Positions 51,614 to 60,870 of a stretch of 64,000 bases of DNA are shown here, piece after piece. How positions within the stretch are numbered: position 1 is the stretch's first letter; each line of letters opens with the position of its first letter. The position numbers and the translations under genes are program-made. This DNA comes from JAUIIK01 sp963709995 (GTDB lineage Bacteria; Chloroflexota; Chloroflexia; Thermomicrobiales; CFX8), in the NCBI GenBank assembly GCA_963709995.1, contig CAVPYN010000014.1, positions 173,288 through 237,287 of the forward strand. The letters run 5' to 3'. Under the pieces are notes generated by a model. It did no database searches, was not told the origin of the DNA, and saw only the letters and a list, made by a program, of their open reading frames with translations.

Positions 51614-53062
51614 ATGTCCCACAGTGACGAAGTGGTTCCCAGTCAACCAGACGAGATCGAAGCCTATGTCAACAGCCTTGTGGATGCGGCAACGGATATT
51701 CGCATACCGGAGCTGATCGACATCGACGACCCCGGCGTCATCTATCGGATCCCGGAGCGGCATGGGGTTGGCGTCGTCGTTCTTCCGACGACCCTGCTGA
51801 CGGAACAGCAGGTTGTTCATCTCCTAACCTATCGCATGGCGCAGTACGTGCTCGTGAACTTCATCGACGCCGCCGCAGCCTTCGAGCAGCAACTCAAGCA
51901 TGAACCGAGAAGTTCGATCAATGACGACGATCTGCATGTCATCGCTGTGTCCGTTGAAACCGGGGAAATCCTCTGCTATGCGACAATCGAAGCACCGCCG
52001 TTGAGTGCGCCTGGGATGACGCTGAGAGACCGCGAGCGCCCCCATTTCCCCGTCGAGCGAGTTCATGGCTGGGGTATCTACAATCGCCTTCGTATCTTGC
52101 CTGATCTGCAGATTGCGAAACTCCGTGAGTTAGGACGTTTTGTCAAGAATCAGCGATTACATACCTTCAATGAACTTGGCGCGCGCAGCACGATTGAAGT
52201 CGGGTTGGCACTCTTCAGGTCGCTGTCGGGCCCGTTGAGGAACGACGTTGAAGCGATCATTGGAGATATCGAAGAGGGTGTCGCCAAACAGAATCTAGAA
52301 TTCTTCCATGCCCCGCTGGTCGTCATTCACGGCACAGTTCCTTATGAGGCCGAAGCGTCATACTTATTCCCCCGATACCAGTTCTGCACGGTCTATCCGT
52401 TTGCGGCGCTATCCGCGGACGTATCCAGGCATATGCTGGCCCGGCTCGACCTCATCGAAGAAGCGCTCGAGCAACCGGGCAAGCGCGGGATGCTTGCGCT
52501 TTTCACGCTCAAGCGAAAGGCCTCGAGCACGCCAAGCAGTCTCGAACCCTCCGGCGGGCTTGGAGAACTGACCATTACCCGGCTCGAACAGATAGATCAG
52601 CCAATGCTTCAGCGGCAGCAACTCATTGCCGCTGGGGAGCGCCTACGCCAGACTGACCTGTTTAGCGGGCTTTCCGTCTCGGAGGCGGCGATTCTCGGCA
52701 CGTTCATGGAACGAGTCGAAGTAGAGCAGGGTGAGGTCATTGTCCGCCAGAATGAGCTCAGCGACAGCCTGTATCTGATCGAGTCGGGCGAAGCCGATAT
52801 CCAGATCATTGACGAGGCTGGTAATCGGACGACAGTGGCCCGGCTTTCCGCCGGTGACTTTTTCGGCGAGATCGCTCTGCTAACTGGCGAGCCTCGCATG
52901 GCTGACGTGGTGGCCGCCACTCCGATGTCGCTGCTCGACCTCACCCGAGAGGCCTATACCCGTTACCTCGGCCATGCCCTCGAAGTGGAGCAGAACATCA
53001 CCCGGACCGCGTTAAGCAGGACACGTGAGACGGCTCGCAAGATGGCGGGCGATAGGAACTAA
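51614..53062 (+). CDS. Putative N-acyltransferase domain fused to cyclic-nucleotide-binding domain
   Basis: A 482-residue protein. Residues about 15-300 resemble the GNAT/autoinducer-synthase-like N-acyl transferases (HVIAVSVETGEILCYATIE, HFPVERVHGWGIYNRLR, IAKLRELGRFVKN), an assignment of moderate certainty. Residues about 350-465 are a CRP-like cyclic-nucleotide-binding domain with the phosphate cassette FGEIALLTGEPRMADV. It would make acyl-amide products under cAMP control. ATG 51614 is supported by GGAGA; upstream in-frame starts overlap the previous gene. It is followed within two bases by the MMPL gene's start, indicating co-translation. Confidence 0.75.
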   Translation: MSHSDEVVPSQPDEIEAYVNSLVDAATDIRIPELIDIDDPGVIYRIPERHGVGVVVLPTTLLTEQQVVHLLTYRMAQYVLVNFIDAAAAFEQQLKHEPRSSINDDDLHVIAVSVETGEILCYATIEAPPLSAPGMTLRDRERPHFPVERVHGWGIYNRLRILPDLQIAKLRELGRFVKNQRLHTFNELGARSTIEVGLALFRSLSGPLRNDVEAIIGDIEEGVAKQNLEFFHAPLVVIHGTVPYEAEASYLFPRYQFCTVYPFAALSADVSRHMLARLDLIEEALEQPGKRGMLALFTLKRKASSTPSSLEPSGGLGELTITRLEQIDQPMLQRQQLIAAGERLRQTDLFSGLSVSEAAILGTFMERVEVEQGEVIVRQNELSDSLYLIESGEADIQIIDEAGNRTTVARLSAGDFFGEIALLTGEPRMADVVAATPMSLLDLTREAYTRYLGHALEVEQNITRTALSRTRETARKMAGDRN

Positions 53063-53063
53063 C

Positions 53064-55364
53064 TTGACAGCGTTCTATTCCTGGCTGGCACGCCAGTCCT
53101 ACCGTCACCGCTGGTGGTTCATTGGTGGTTGGATGGCGCTGCTCGTGCTGGCGGGGATTGGGGCCAGCCAGGCGGAACATGCGCTGAAGGTCGGTGGTTT
53201 CAGCTTACCGGGAACAGAGTTCAACGAAGCGTCCAAGGTATTGGCGCGTGATCTCGATATTTCCTCTGACAAAGCCGCACTGGTCGTTTTTCACTCAGAC
53301 ACGCTCTTTGTGACCGATTCCGAATTCCACGCCAGCGTTGAACATGCGTTGGGAGCACTTGCGAATGAGCCAATTGTCACGAAGACTGAATCCTTCTATT
53401 CCACTGGGCTCCCGCAAATGGTTAGCGACGACAACCACACGACGTATGCCTGGGTGACGTTGGAAGGCGACGAGAGCCTGCTGGAAGAGCAGTCGCCGCA
53501 CCTCCGGGCTCTTGTGCGCTCCGACAACATCGATACATACCTCATTGGCCAGGCGGCGGTGAACCACGACGTTGAAAAAGCCAGTGCCGAGGATCTGGTG
53601 CGAGTTGAGCGCATCACGTTGCCGATCGTATTCTTGCTTCTCGTGATTGTCTTCGGATCGCTTGTCGCCGCGGGCGTGCCGCTGATACTCGGGATAGTCA
53701 GCGTCGCCAGCTCGCTGGCCGTTCTGTACCTCCTGGCTCAGATCGGCGATATCTCGATCTTTGCCCTCAACACTGCAACGATGATCGGGCTCGGACTTGC
53801 CGTCGACTTCTCGCTCATTCTTGTAAGCCGATTCCGTGAAGAGCTAGCCGAACGTCCTGTTGATGAGGCCCTGGAAGTCATGCTCCAGACATCTGGCCGG
53901 TCGATCACGTTCTCCGGCATCACGCTGATCATGACGATGGCCGTGCTGACGCTTTTTCCGGTGATGGTTATCCGCTCGATCGCGCTCTCAATCATGGTCG
54001 TCGCCGTGGTCGCGCTCATCGCGGCCCTGGGATTGCTGCCGTCGGTAATGGCCGTGCTCGGCAGCTGGATCGAGCGGGGTGACGTCCGTCGCCTGTTGCG
54101 CATCAAGCAGCCGAAAGAGACGCACTTCTGGGAGCGCTGGTCGCGCCGCGTCATGGCCCGCCCCTGGGTTAGCCTGATCGCCGCGTTACTGATTCTCGGG
54201 ACAATGGCGTTGCCTGCGATCCGGCTCGAACGCACCGGGGTAACCGTGAGCGTCTTGCCCGAGTCGGCGGAGTCGCGGCAAGCGTTTGAGCTGATGGAAC
54301 AACAATTTGGACCAGGATATGCCGCGCCATTGTTCGTTGTCATAGAGACGGCTGGCGAAGGCGCGCTCTGGCAGCCAGCAATTATGGAGGGTGTCTTCGA
54401 ACTCCACCAGGAATTCGAGGAAGATCCGAGAGTTGTCGAAGTTCAATCACTTGCCAGTCTCATTCCAAACCCGTCGGTCAACTGGATGCGCTCGTTGTCA
54501 CCGGTGACCATCCGGGCGAATCCAGACCGAGAACGGATTGCGAAACGTATCGCCAATCTGGACGGCGCCAATACGACAACGACGCTCATCGTCTACCCAC
54601 GCATGGGCGAGACCGATCCAGAAACGGTCGATCTGATGCTCGACCTGCGAGAGCGCACCGATGCCTGGGAGAGCGGCATGCCCGGAACCCGGGTGCTGGT
54701 CGGTGGCGCAGCCGCACAGCATTACGATTTTGACCGGGTCGTCTACGATCAGTTCCCAATCCTGCTGGGGCTCAGTTTGCTGGTCACCTACATTATCCTG
54801 ATGTTGTTCTTTCACTCACTGATCTTGCCGCTGAAGGCCATCATCCTGAACCTGATCGGGCTCGCAGCCAGCTACGGAATACTCGTCGTCGTTTTCCAGT
54901 GGGGTGTTGGGGATTCGCTGCTGGGATTCGACTCCTTGGGCGCGGTATTGAGCTACACGCCGGTGCTGCTCTTCTCAATCGTTTTCGGGCTCAGCACCGA
55001 CTACGAGGTTTTCGTTCTCAGCCGGGTTCGGGAATATTACCGTCAGGGCTATTCCAACGAAGAAGCAGTCGCACGCGGTATCGACCGCACCGCGGGAGTC
55101 ATCACTGCCGCTGGCTTGATCATGATCGCCGTCTTCGGGTCCTTCGCTCTGACCGAGGTGCTTGTCATCAAGGAAATCGGGTTCGCGCTGGCCGTTGCGG
55201 TGCTAGTGGATATGACTCTTGTTCGGCTCGTCCTGGTTCCAGCATCCATGAAACTCATGGAGGACTGGAACTGGTGGATGCCTCGATCGATCGGAAGATT
55301 TATTCCAAACATTGACGAAGGCGAAGTTGCGCCGAAAAGCGTGGTTGCAGAACCGGCGGATTGA
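53064..55364 (+). CDS. MMPL-family RND lipid transporter
   Basis: A 766-residue transporter of standard MMPL length. It has an N-terminal helix after RHRWWFIGGWMAL, a periplasmic loop, a first six-helix bundle (TMIGLGLAVDFSLILVSRF), a second loop and a second bundle (GLSTDYEVFVLSRV, RTAGVITAAGLIMIAVFGSF). It lacks the cupin insertion and FHA domain of the 41302 homologue. TTG 53064, two bases after the acyltransferase stop and with AGGA upstream, is the best start. It likely exports the acyl product of the preceding enzyme. Confidence 0.9.
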   Translation: MTAFYSWLARQSYRHRWWFIGGWMALLVLAGIGASQAEHALKVGGFSLPGTEFNEASKVLARDLDISSDKAALVVFHSDTLFVTDSEFHASVEHALGALANEPIVTKTESFYSTGLPQMVSDDNHTTYAWVTLEGDESLLEEQSPHLRALVRSDNIDTYLIGQAAVNHDVEKASAEDLVRVERITLPIVFLLLVIVFGSLVAAGVPLILGIVSVASSLAVLYLLAQIGDISIFALNTATMIGLGLAVDFSLILVSRFREELAERPVDEALEVMLQTSGRSITFSGITLIMTMAVLTLFPVMVIRSIALSIMVVAVVALIAALGLLPSVMAVLGSWIERGDVRRLLRIKQPKETHFWERWSRRVMARPWVSLIAALLILGTMALPAIRLERTGVTVSVLPESAESRQAFELMEQQFGPGYAAPLFVVIETAGEGALWQPAIMEGVFELHQEFEEDPRVVEVQSLASLIPNPSVNWMRSLSPVTIRANPDRERIAKRIANLDGANTTTTLIVYPRMGETDPETVDLMLDLRERTDAWESGMPGTRVLVGGAAAQHYDFDRVVYDQFPILLGLSLLVTYIILMLFFHSLILPLKAIILNLIGLAASYGILVVVFQWGVGDSLLGFDSLGAVLSYTPVLLFSIVFGLSTDYEVFVLSRVREYYRQGYSNEEAVARGIDRTAGVITAAGLIMIAVFGSFALTEVLVIKEIGFALAVAVLVDMTLVRLVLVPASMKLMEDWNWWMPRSIGRFIPNIDEGEVAPKSVVAEPAD

Positions 55365-55793
55365 ACTTCTACGCCGCAGAACCAGCGGACAGCGACTCGT
55401 TCTACTTCACGGGGAATCAGAAAGCAGGTGGTCAGGCACAGCAATACTTGGAGTGTTGTGCGACCGGTTGTGGATCCTACGCTCCGGAGCTTCGCGGACG
55501 TGGGCAGCCCGGACACGTGTCCGGACTCGGTACTCTTCCCGATTACGTCGAACATATCGCCACCTATGTGATTGCTCCCGACTGTCTTGTCCTTGGGCAG
55601 ACCGCATCCCGGCGACCCTCAATGCAATCATCCCATTCGTTGAGTGGATGCGAGACGAGAAACAACTCCGTTCCGTGAACGTAGGCTTCAAGAAACGTGA
55701 GGTGTGGGACGTCTGCCTGAGAGACAAGCATCTCCGCTACGTGCTAGTGTGGCTACAACCTGTGGGTGTAGTCATACCGGAGGTCGACCTGTC
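55365..55793. other. Intergenic region upstream of the regulator stub, about 430 bp
   Basis: No recognisable gene. The last about 30 bases before the regulator start (TACCGGAGGTCGACC, about 55775-55789) recur before the damaged regulator copy at 62.5 kb, giving a shared ribosome-binding region. Confidence 0.4.
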
Positions 55794-56348
55794 ATGGCGA
55801 TCTTTCCCGACCAACCGGTGTTCGTTGGACGTGATCGCGAGCGGCAACAGTTGCTCGACGCGGTCGAGCGTGCCGTCGAGGGGCAAGGTGGGCCCGTGCT
55901 CGTCAGCGGCGAGGCGGGCATCGGCAAGACTTCGCTGCTTGACGATCTGACGTATCGTGTCGCCGGCCGCGATCTGTTGATTCTCTCTGGCGGGGCCTAC
56001 GAGGTGACGGCGACTCCACCCTATGGCCCCTGGGTCGAGATCATCAGGGCGTTTCCCGAGGGCGTGGACTGCCAACCATCCCTGACCAGTTGCGAGTCGG
56101 CGGTGGAATCGCGAGAGCTACAGCCGCCCGCGATTGCCGACGCCCCGGTAGCCGGGTACTGGTCGCCGTCGGCGCGCCCGGGACAGCGCATGCGTATCGA
56201 TGATGCTCTCAGCTCGTTCCGCGATGCGCAGGGCAACGAACTTGGCAATCTCCTGACCAACATCTCCGGCATTCTGCTCGGCATCTCCGACGAGGTTCAC
56301 GTCGAACCAGGTCAGCCGGTAGCCGAGATTGGGCGGCCGCTGGCCTGA
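55794..56348 (+). pseudogene. Chimeric stub: LAL regulator N-terminus joined to M14-like C-terminus
   Basis: A 184-residue frame. Residues 1-82 are the start of an AAA_16/LAL regulator (VFVGRDRERQQLL, Walker A GEAGIGKTS, GAYEVTATPPYGPWVEII). The following about 30 residues are out of frame relative to the regulator family. From about residue 117 the frame carries the last 64 residues of an M14/aspartoacylase-like protein (GYWSPSARPGQ, QGNELGNLLTNISG, QPVAEIGRPL), homologous to the end of the gene at 24137. It has neither a regulator output domain nor an enzyme active site. A rearrangement scar; GGAGG still precedes the ATG. Confidence 0.75.
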
Positions 56349-56414
56349 ATCCCGGGAGGTTGTGCTAAAGTCTGGTCTATCTGGAGGATTCACCAATTAC
56401 AGGAATGATCCGAG

Positions 56415-59327
56415 ATGGGCGTTTCGTTCCACAAGCCGGTGCTCGTTGGTCGCGAGCGGGAGCGGCAGGCGCTTCGCGCGCTATTGGGGCGAGCCTCTGA
56501 GGGCAGCGGCACGCTGGTGCTGCTCAGCGGCGAGGCCGGCATCGGCAAGACGACGCTGGTCGATGATCTTGTTCGAAATGCTGCCGCCAGTGGATTTTTC
56601 GTCCTCTCCGGCGGCTGCTACGACCTGACGACAACGCCGCCCTACGGCCCCTGGACCGAGGCGATCCGCAGCTACCGGCCGGGTGCGGGTCAGCCTGCGA
56701 TCCCGAACTGGTTCGGCAATTTCGACGAGATCGAGAAGCTCGGCAGCCAGACGGCGATTTTCGAGGGCGCACGCGACTTCTTTGCAGGGATTGCAGAACA
56801 TCAGCCGCTCTTGATTGTCCTTGAAGACTTGCACTGGGCCGACCCGGCCAGCGTCGATGCGCTGCGCTACCTGGCCCGCAACCTCCGCGATGTGCCGGTC
56901 TTGATCCTGGCGACCTACCGGGATGATGAACCGGCTTCGGACCATCCTTTTTTCGAGGCGATTCCGGCGCTGGTGCGGGAATCGCAGGCCGAGCGGATTG
57001 CGGTGCAACGGTGGAGCGAGCCTAACACGCGTGATCTGATCGCCAGCCGCTACCGCTTGCGGTTGGAAGATGAAGAGCGCCTTGCCGGCCATACTCATCG
57101 GCTCGCCGAGGGCAATCCCTTCTATACCATCGAACTGCTCCATGAGCTCGAAAGCGACGCCACATTGCTCCCACAGGCCGGCGGCTGGGCGCTTGGCGAA
57201 CTGATCGATACGCAGATACCGCCACTGGTACGGCAGGTGATCGAGCAGCGGCTGAAGCGGTTGAGCGACGAGCCTCGCTGCCTTCTTGAGATTGGATCAG
57301 TGATCGGTCATGAAGTGCCATTCGATCTTTGGCAGCGGGTAAGCGAAACGACGGAAAGTGAGCTCTCCGGTGCCATCGAGGAAGCGCTCAACGCACAGCT
57401 GGCAGACGAGCTGTCTGACGGCAGCGGGATTGCTTTCCGCCATGCGCTGATCCGGGAAACGCTCTACGAAGGTATCGTGAGTCTCCGCCGCCGCTCGATC
57501 CACCGGAAGATCGGCGAAGCGCTCGCCAGCAGAGACTCGTCAGATTCCGACACCGTCGCCGAACACTTCTTGCGCGCACATGACGCCCGTGCTGTCGAAT
57601 GGTTGATTCGTTCAGCGGAGCGGGCCGAAAGTGTCTTTGCACTGATGATGGCTGCCGATCGACTGATCCAGGTTCAAGAGATGCTGGGCGATGATCCAGA
57701 GCACCTCCGGGATCGGGGCTGGCTTGTATACCGCATTGGCAGGCTTACGCGCCAGAGTGATACTCCGCTGGCCTTGAAGTACTTCGCGACATCCGAGGAC
57801 CTCGCAGCGCAAGCGAATGACGAATACCTCTGTGCGGCCTGCAGGTACCAGCGAGGGTTCATGTTGTGCTGGCTCAAGAACTATCGCGATGGCATCGCGC
57901 TGATGCTGGAGGCAGTGCCGATCTTGAATCGACTCCGGCCAGCCGTCGACATTCCTGCGCTTGGACGTGGGCCATACACCATGGGGGATGGCGGTGTGGA
58001 CTCAGGTTACATCGTCCAGATCATGGGTGTGGGACGGTTTGAACAGGGTGTCCCGATCCTGGAAGCACACATTGCGAACCGTGGTAAACACGGCCAGCTT
58101 GACCTCATGATGGGCTGGTATCACGCCCTCACCGGCAGGCCATCGAAGGCTCGGAGTGCGATTGCGCGTGCCATCACCTGGCATGACACGCATGCTCACT
58201 ATCATATGGCTGCTTTGGATCGTGGGGTCCTGATCCATCAGTTCTACCTCACGTATGAAGCCGATCGCATCGCAGAGCTCCGAGCATGCTACGAGGAAAT
58301 AGGCGACGTCTGGCAAAAAGCAGCTGACGGCGGTTGGTCTGGCTATCGCCCTCCGCGCAATCTCTGGTACGTCGATTTCATATGGGGTGACTGGGATAGA
58401 GCTGAATGCCAGGCACGCATCGCGGTTGAAGACACCCAGTACATGATTCACTCCGAAGAAGCTGCCAGCTGTCTCGCCGCGATCGTTCTTGAACGCGGGG
58501 ACGTGGAGGAAGCTGGGAAGCTCGTGTACTCCGTACTTTCAGACGGGGCTGCGAGTATGCCAGGCGACTACCGGATCTGGACCGCCCTGGAGCTGCTCCG
58601 CGTGGCAGCGGCGGCCAGGCTCAATGCCGACGATCCGATAGCTGCTCTCGAATGGCTCGAGGCGCACGACCGGTGGCTGGAGTGGTGTGGGGCGGTATTA
58701 GGACAGGCAGAGGGGCACCTGCTCTGGGCGCGATATTACCTAGCTGATGGGGGCTGTGAGCAGGCGCGCGAGCGGGCGGAGAAGGCGCTGACCTGTGCTG
58801 GCGATCCCCGGCAGCCGCTGGCGCTGATCGCGACTCATCGATTCCTCGGTGAACTCGATACGCGCGAGCGGGACTACGACGGCGCGCGAGAGCACCTGAC
58901 GGCATCGACTGCGCTCGCCGAACGGTGTGAGTCGCCCTTTGAGATCGCACTGACCCAGCTGGCCCAGGCCGAGCTTGCCCTGGCAACACGGGATGTGCCG
59001 CGGGCGACCTACCTGATCGATCAGGCGAAGGAGACCTTCGAACGGCTCGGAGCAAAGCCAGCGCTGGAGCGTGCGGGGCGCGTCGCGACGCAGCTGGCAA
59101 TGGAGGCACATGCCTACCCGGCCGGGCTGACGCCGCGGGAGGTCGAAGTGCTCTGCCTGGTCGCCGAGGGCTTGAGCAATCGTGAAATCGCCGAGCGACT
59201 TTATCTCAGCGTCCGGACCGTCGAACGGCATATCAGTAATATCTACATCAAGATCGGCTCGGCCAACCGGATCGATGCCGCGACGTTTGCTCACCGTCAC
59301 CAGCTCACCGATATCCTGGACACGTAA
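56415..59327 (+). CDS. LAL-type (MalT-like) AAA-ATPase LuxR transcriptional regulator
   Basis: A 970-residue regulator. Residues 10-330 are an AAA_16 ATPase: Walker A GEAGIGKTTL with Lys45, Walker B LLIVLEDLHWADP and sensor ATYRDDEP. A long helical, TPR-like region (about 380-890) follows, then a C-terminal LuxR HTH (LTPREVEVLCLVAEGLSNRE, LYLSVRTVERHISNI). Such proteins bind a ligand or partner through the TPR region and activate transcription when ATP-bound. It is the only intact one of three related copies in the last 8 kb. Target genes unknown; neighbours are metabolic. Confidence 0.95.
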   Translation: MGVSFHKPVLVGRERERQALRALLGRASEGSGTLVLLSGEAGIGKTTLVDDLVRNAAASGFFVLSGGCYDLTTTPPYGPWTEAIRSYRPGAGQPAIPNWFGNFDEIEKLGSQTAIFEGARDFFAGIAEHQPLLIVLEDLHWADPASVDALRYLARNLRDVPVLILATYRDDEPASDHPFFEAIPALVRESQAERIAVQRWSEPNTRDLIASRYRLRLEDEERLAGHTHRLAEGNPFYTIELLHELESDATLLPQAGGWALGELIDTQIPPLVRQVIEQRLKRLSDEPRCLLEIGSVIGHEVPFDLWQRVSETTESELSGAIEEALNAQLADELSDGSGIAFRHALIRETLYEGIVSLRRRSIHRKIGEALASRDSSDSDTVAEHFLRAHDARAVEWLIRSAERAESVFALMMAADRLIQVQEMLGDDPEHLRDRGWLVYRIGRLTRQSDTPLALKYFATSEDLAAQANDEYLCAACRYQRGFMLCWLKNYRDGIALMLEAVPILNRLRPAVDIPALGRGPYTMGDGGVDSGYIVQIMGVGRFEQGVPILEAHIANRGKHGQLDLMMGWYHALTGRPSKARSAIARAITWHDTHAHYHMAALDRGVLIHQFYLTYEADRIAELRACYEEIGDVWQKAADGGWSGYRPPRNLWYVDFIWGDWDRAECQARIAVEDTQYMIHSEEAASCLAAIVLERGDVEEAGKLVYSVLSDGAASMPGDYRIWTALELLRVAAAARLNADDPIAALEWLEAHDRWLEWCGAVLGQAEGHLLWARYYLADGGCEQARERAEKALTCAGDPRQPLALIATHRFLGELDTRERDYDGAREHLTASTALAERCESPFEIALTQLAQAELALATRDVPRATYLIDQAKETFERLGAKPALERAGRVATQLAMEAHAYPAGLTPREVEVLCLVAEGLSNREIAERLYLSVRTVERHISNIYIKIGSANRIDAATFAHRHQLTDILDT

Positions 59328-59558
59328 GTAGCCAGCCACCACCAACTGGATCTACCCGGCGCAACTACGTGCCCGGCTACGTGTGCGCACGGATGAAGCG
59401 ATCCTTGATTCCCACTACGCTCGAAACAACCATGGGAATCGCCGGACGACCACGCCACAGGGCCTCAACGCCCGGCGACTCCCGTGGCCCTCGACCCACC
59501 GGAATTCCGGCACGCCCGTAGGGCGGTTGATCATCGCGAATCGGAGAGGCAGCGAGCA

Positions 59559-59807
59559 ATGACGAATATGCCATCGGCACACGAAGACCGGATAGAAGGT
59601 ACGGCCCTCGCCAGCCAGGCTCGACAGTTGAGCGAGGACTATCCAGAACTGTACGAGCACCTGACACAGCGTGATCAGGCGATCGATCTGGCGCTGGAGC
59701 AGACCATGAAGAACCTGGCGCCGGGCATCGGTGACCTCTGCGAACTCGCCGTTCCGGACCCGGTCACCCACGTCGGCCTCACGGAAGAACAGATCATCGA
59801 GGGCTGA
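59559..59807 (+). CDS. Small hypothetical protein, 82 residues
   Basis: Start ATG 59559 has GAGAGG about 9 bases upstream. The sequence is acidic and helical (LASQARQLSEDYPELYEHLT, DQAIDLALEQTMKNL), without transmembrane segment or Cys pairs apart from a single Cys. No family recognised. It precedes the 59879 gene by about 70 bases on the same strand. Confidence 0.5.
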   Translation: MTNMPSAHEDRIEGTALASQARQLSEDYPELYEHLTQRDQAIDLALEQTMKNLAPGIGDLCELAVPDPVTHVGLTEEQIIEG

Positions 59808-59878
59808 TAGGGCTTCCCTCCTCGGCGTGTCCGGGCAAACAGAACAGTTCGTTTGAATCAGGAGAAAGGCTGGAGAAG

Positions 59879-60550
59879 ATGGGTATTGTTTCGGTTCACA
59901 ACATGGATGTCGTGCCGGGACGTGCAGACGAGGCGATCGGAATCGTTCGCGATTCCAAGGCGAAGATCGAACGGCTAGCGGTCGGCCTTGAAGGTGTTCG
60001 ACTGCGCCACTGGACGACAGCTGGCCCCAGCAGCAATGGCTACGTCCTGTCGGTGGAGTATGCGGATCGCGCCTCCTACGCAGCGACGCTGGCAAACGAA
60101 GCCGAGGATGACGACTTCCAGCAGCTGGCCCAGCTGATTTCAGACCCCAATGGTCCTATACGTCTGAAGGGTCACACGCTGCATACCCATTTGCAGGCAC
60201 CCATTGGCGGCCAGGATGGGAAGATCGCCTGGGTTGCGATCGCGCCGGTGAAAGCGTGCATGCTCGCCGAAGCCGCCGAGCATGCACGGCGAGCAAACAT
60301 GCTGCTCCTCGAAGCTGGAGCGGTGCAAGTGGCGTTGACGCAGATCAGCGTCGGGGGACCGATAACCGGGAGCATTGTCCAGGTGGCGGAGTATGCCGAT
60401 ATGGAGGCATGGGCCGAAGCCGGTCCCGGCTCAGACCGGATGAACGGGAATCCAGCCTGGCAGGAGCTTGTCCAGGTTGCGCTTGGGCCCGATGGCCCAT
60501 TAGTTGCCGAGTCCCTGCGGATCAATATCCTGACGGAAGTCCCGCTCTAG
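59879..60550 (+). CDS. Tandem dimeric alpha/beta-barrel (ferredoxin-like) protein
   Basis: A 223-residue soluble protein that looks like two fused ferredoxin-like units. The first (SVHNMDVVPGRADEAIGIVR, LSVEYADRASYAATLANEAED) matches the second (WVAIAPVKACMLAEAAEHAR, QVAEYADMEAWAEA) in layout. Such ABM-type folds bind small molecules or form monooxygenase-like dimers. No catalytic residues recognised. GGAGAAAGG/GGAG precede the ATG. Confidence 0.65.
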   Translation: MGIVSVHNMDVVPGRADEAIGIVRDSKAKIERLAVGLEGVRLRHWTTAGPSSNGYVLSVEYADRASYAATLANEAEDDDFQQLAQLISDPNGPIRLKGHTLHTHLQAPIGGQDGKIAWVAIAPVKACMLAEAAEHARRANMLLLEAGAVQVALTQISVGGPITGSIVQVAEYADMEAWAEAGPGSDRMNGNPAWQELVQVALGPDGPLVAESLRINILTEVPL

Positions 60551-60870
60551 AATCGGCGATAGGTTTCTCCAATTGCCAGACTGAAGCAGAGCCGGGCACC
60601 GTCTATACCGCCCGCTGCAATGTCAAGATGTGGACCAGCGATTTCAGCGAAGAGGTCGGTTTCCATTCTCATACGATCGAGATGGTCGTTCGAGATCAGT
60701 GATTCTGGCCGGCCTACCTTCCTATGAATCTGTTGCACACGCGATCCGAACGCGGTGGCTCTGGTCCCCGCGTGCTACGGTGTCGAATCTATCGGTGGAG
60801 ATCGACGGTCACGCGCTGCCTGGCAGGTTGCGCCGGATTCGACACTACAAGCATGAGATGGGGATATTCG
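60551..60870. other. Intergenic region, about 320 bp
   Basis: Short frames here do not resemble known proteins. It probably carries the promoter of the threonine ammonia-lyase gene. No RNA gene seen. Confidence 0.35.
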
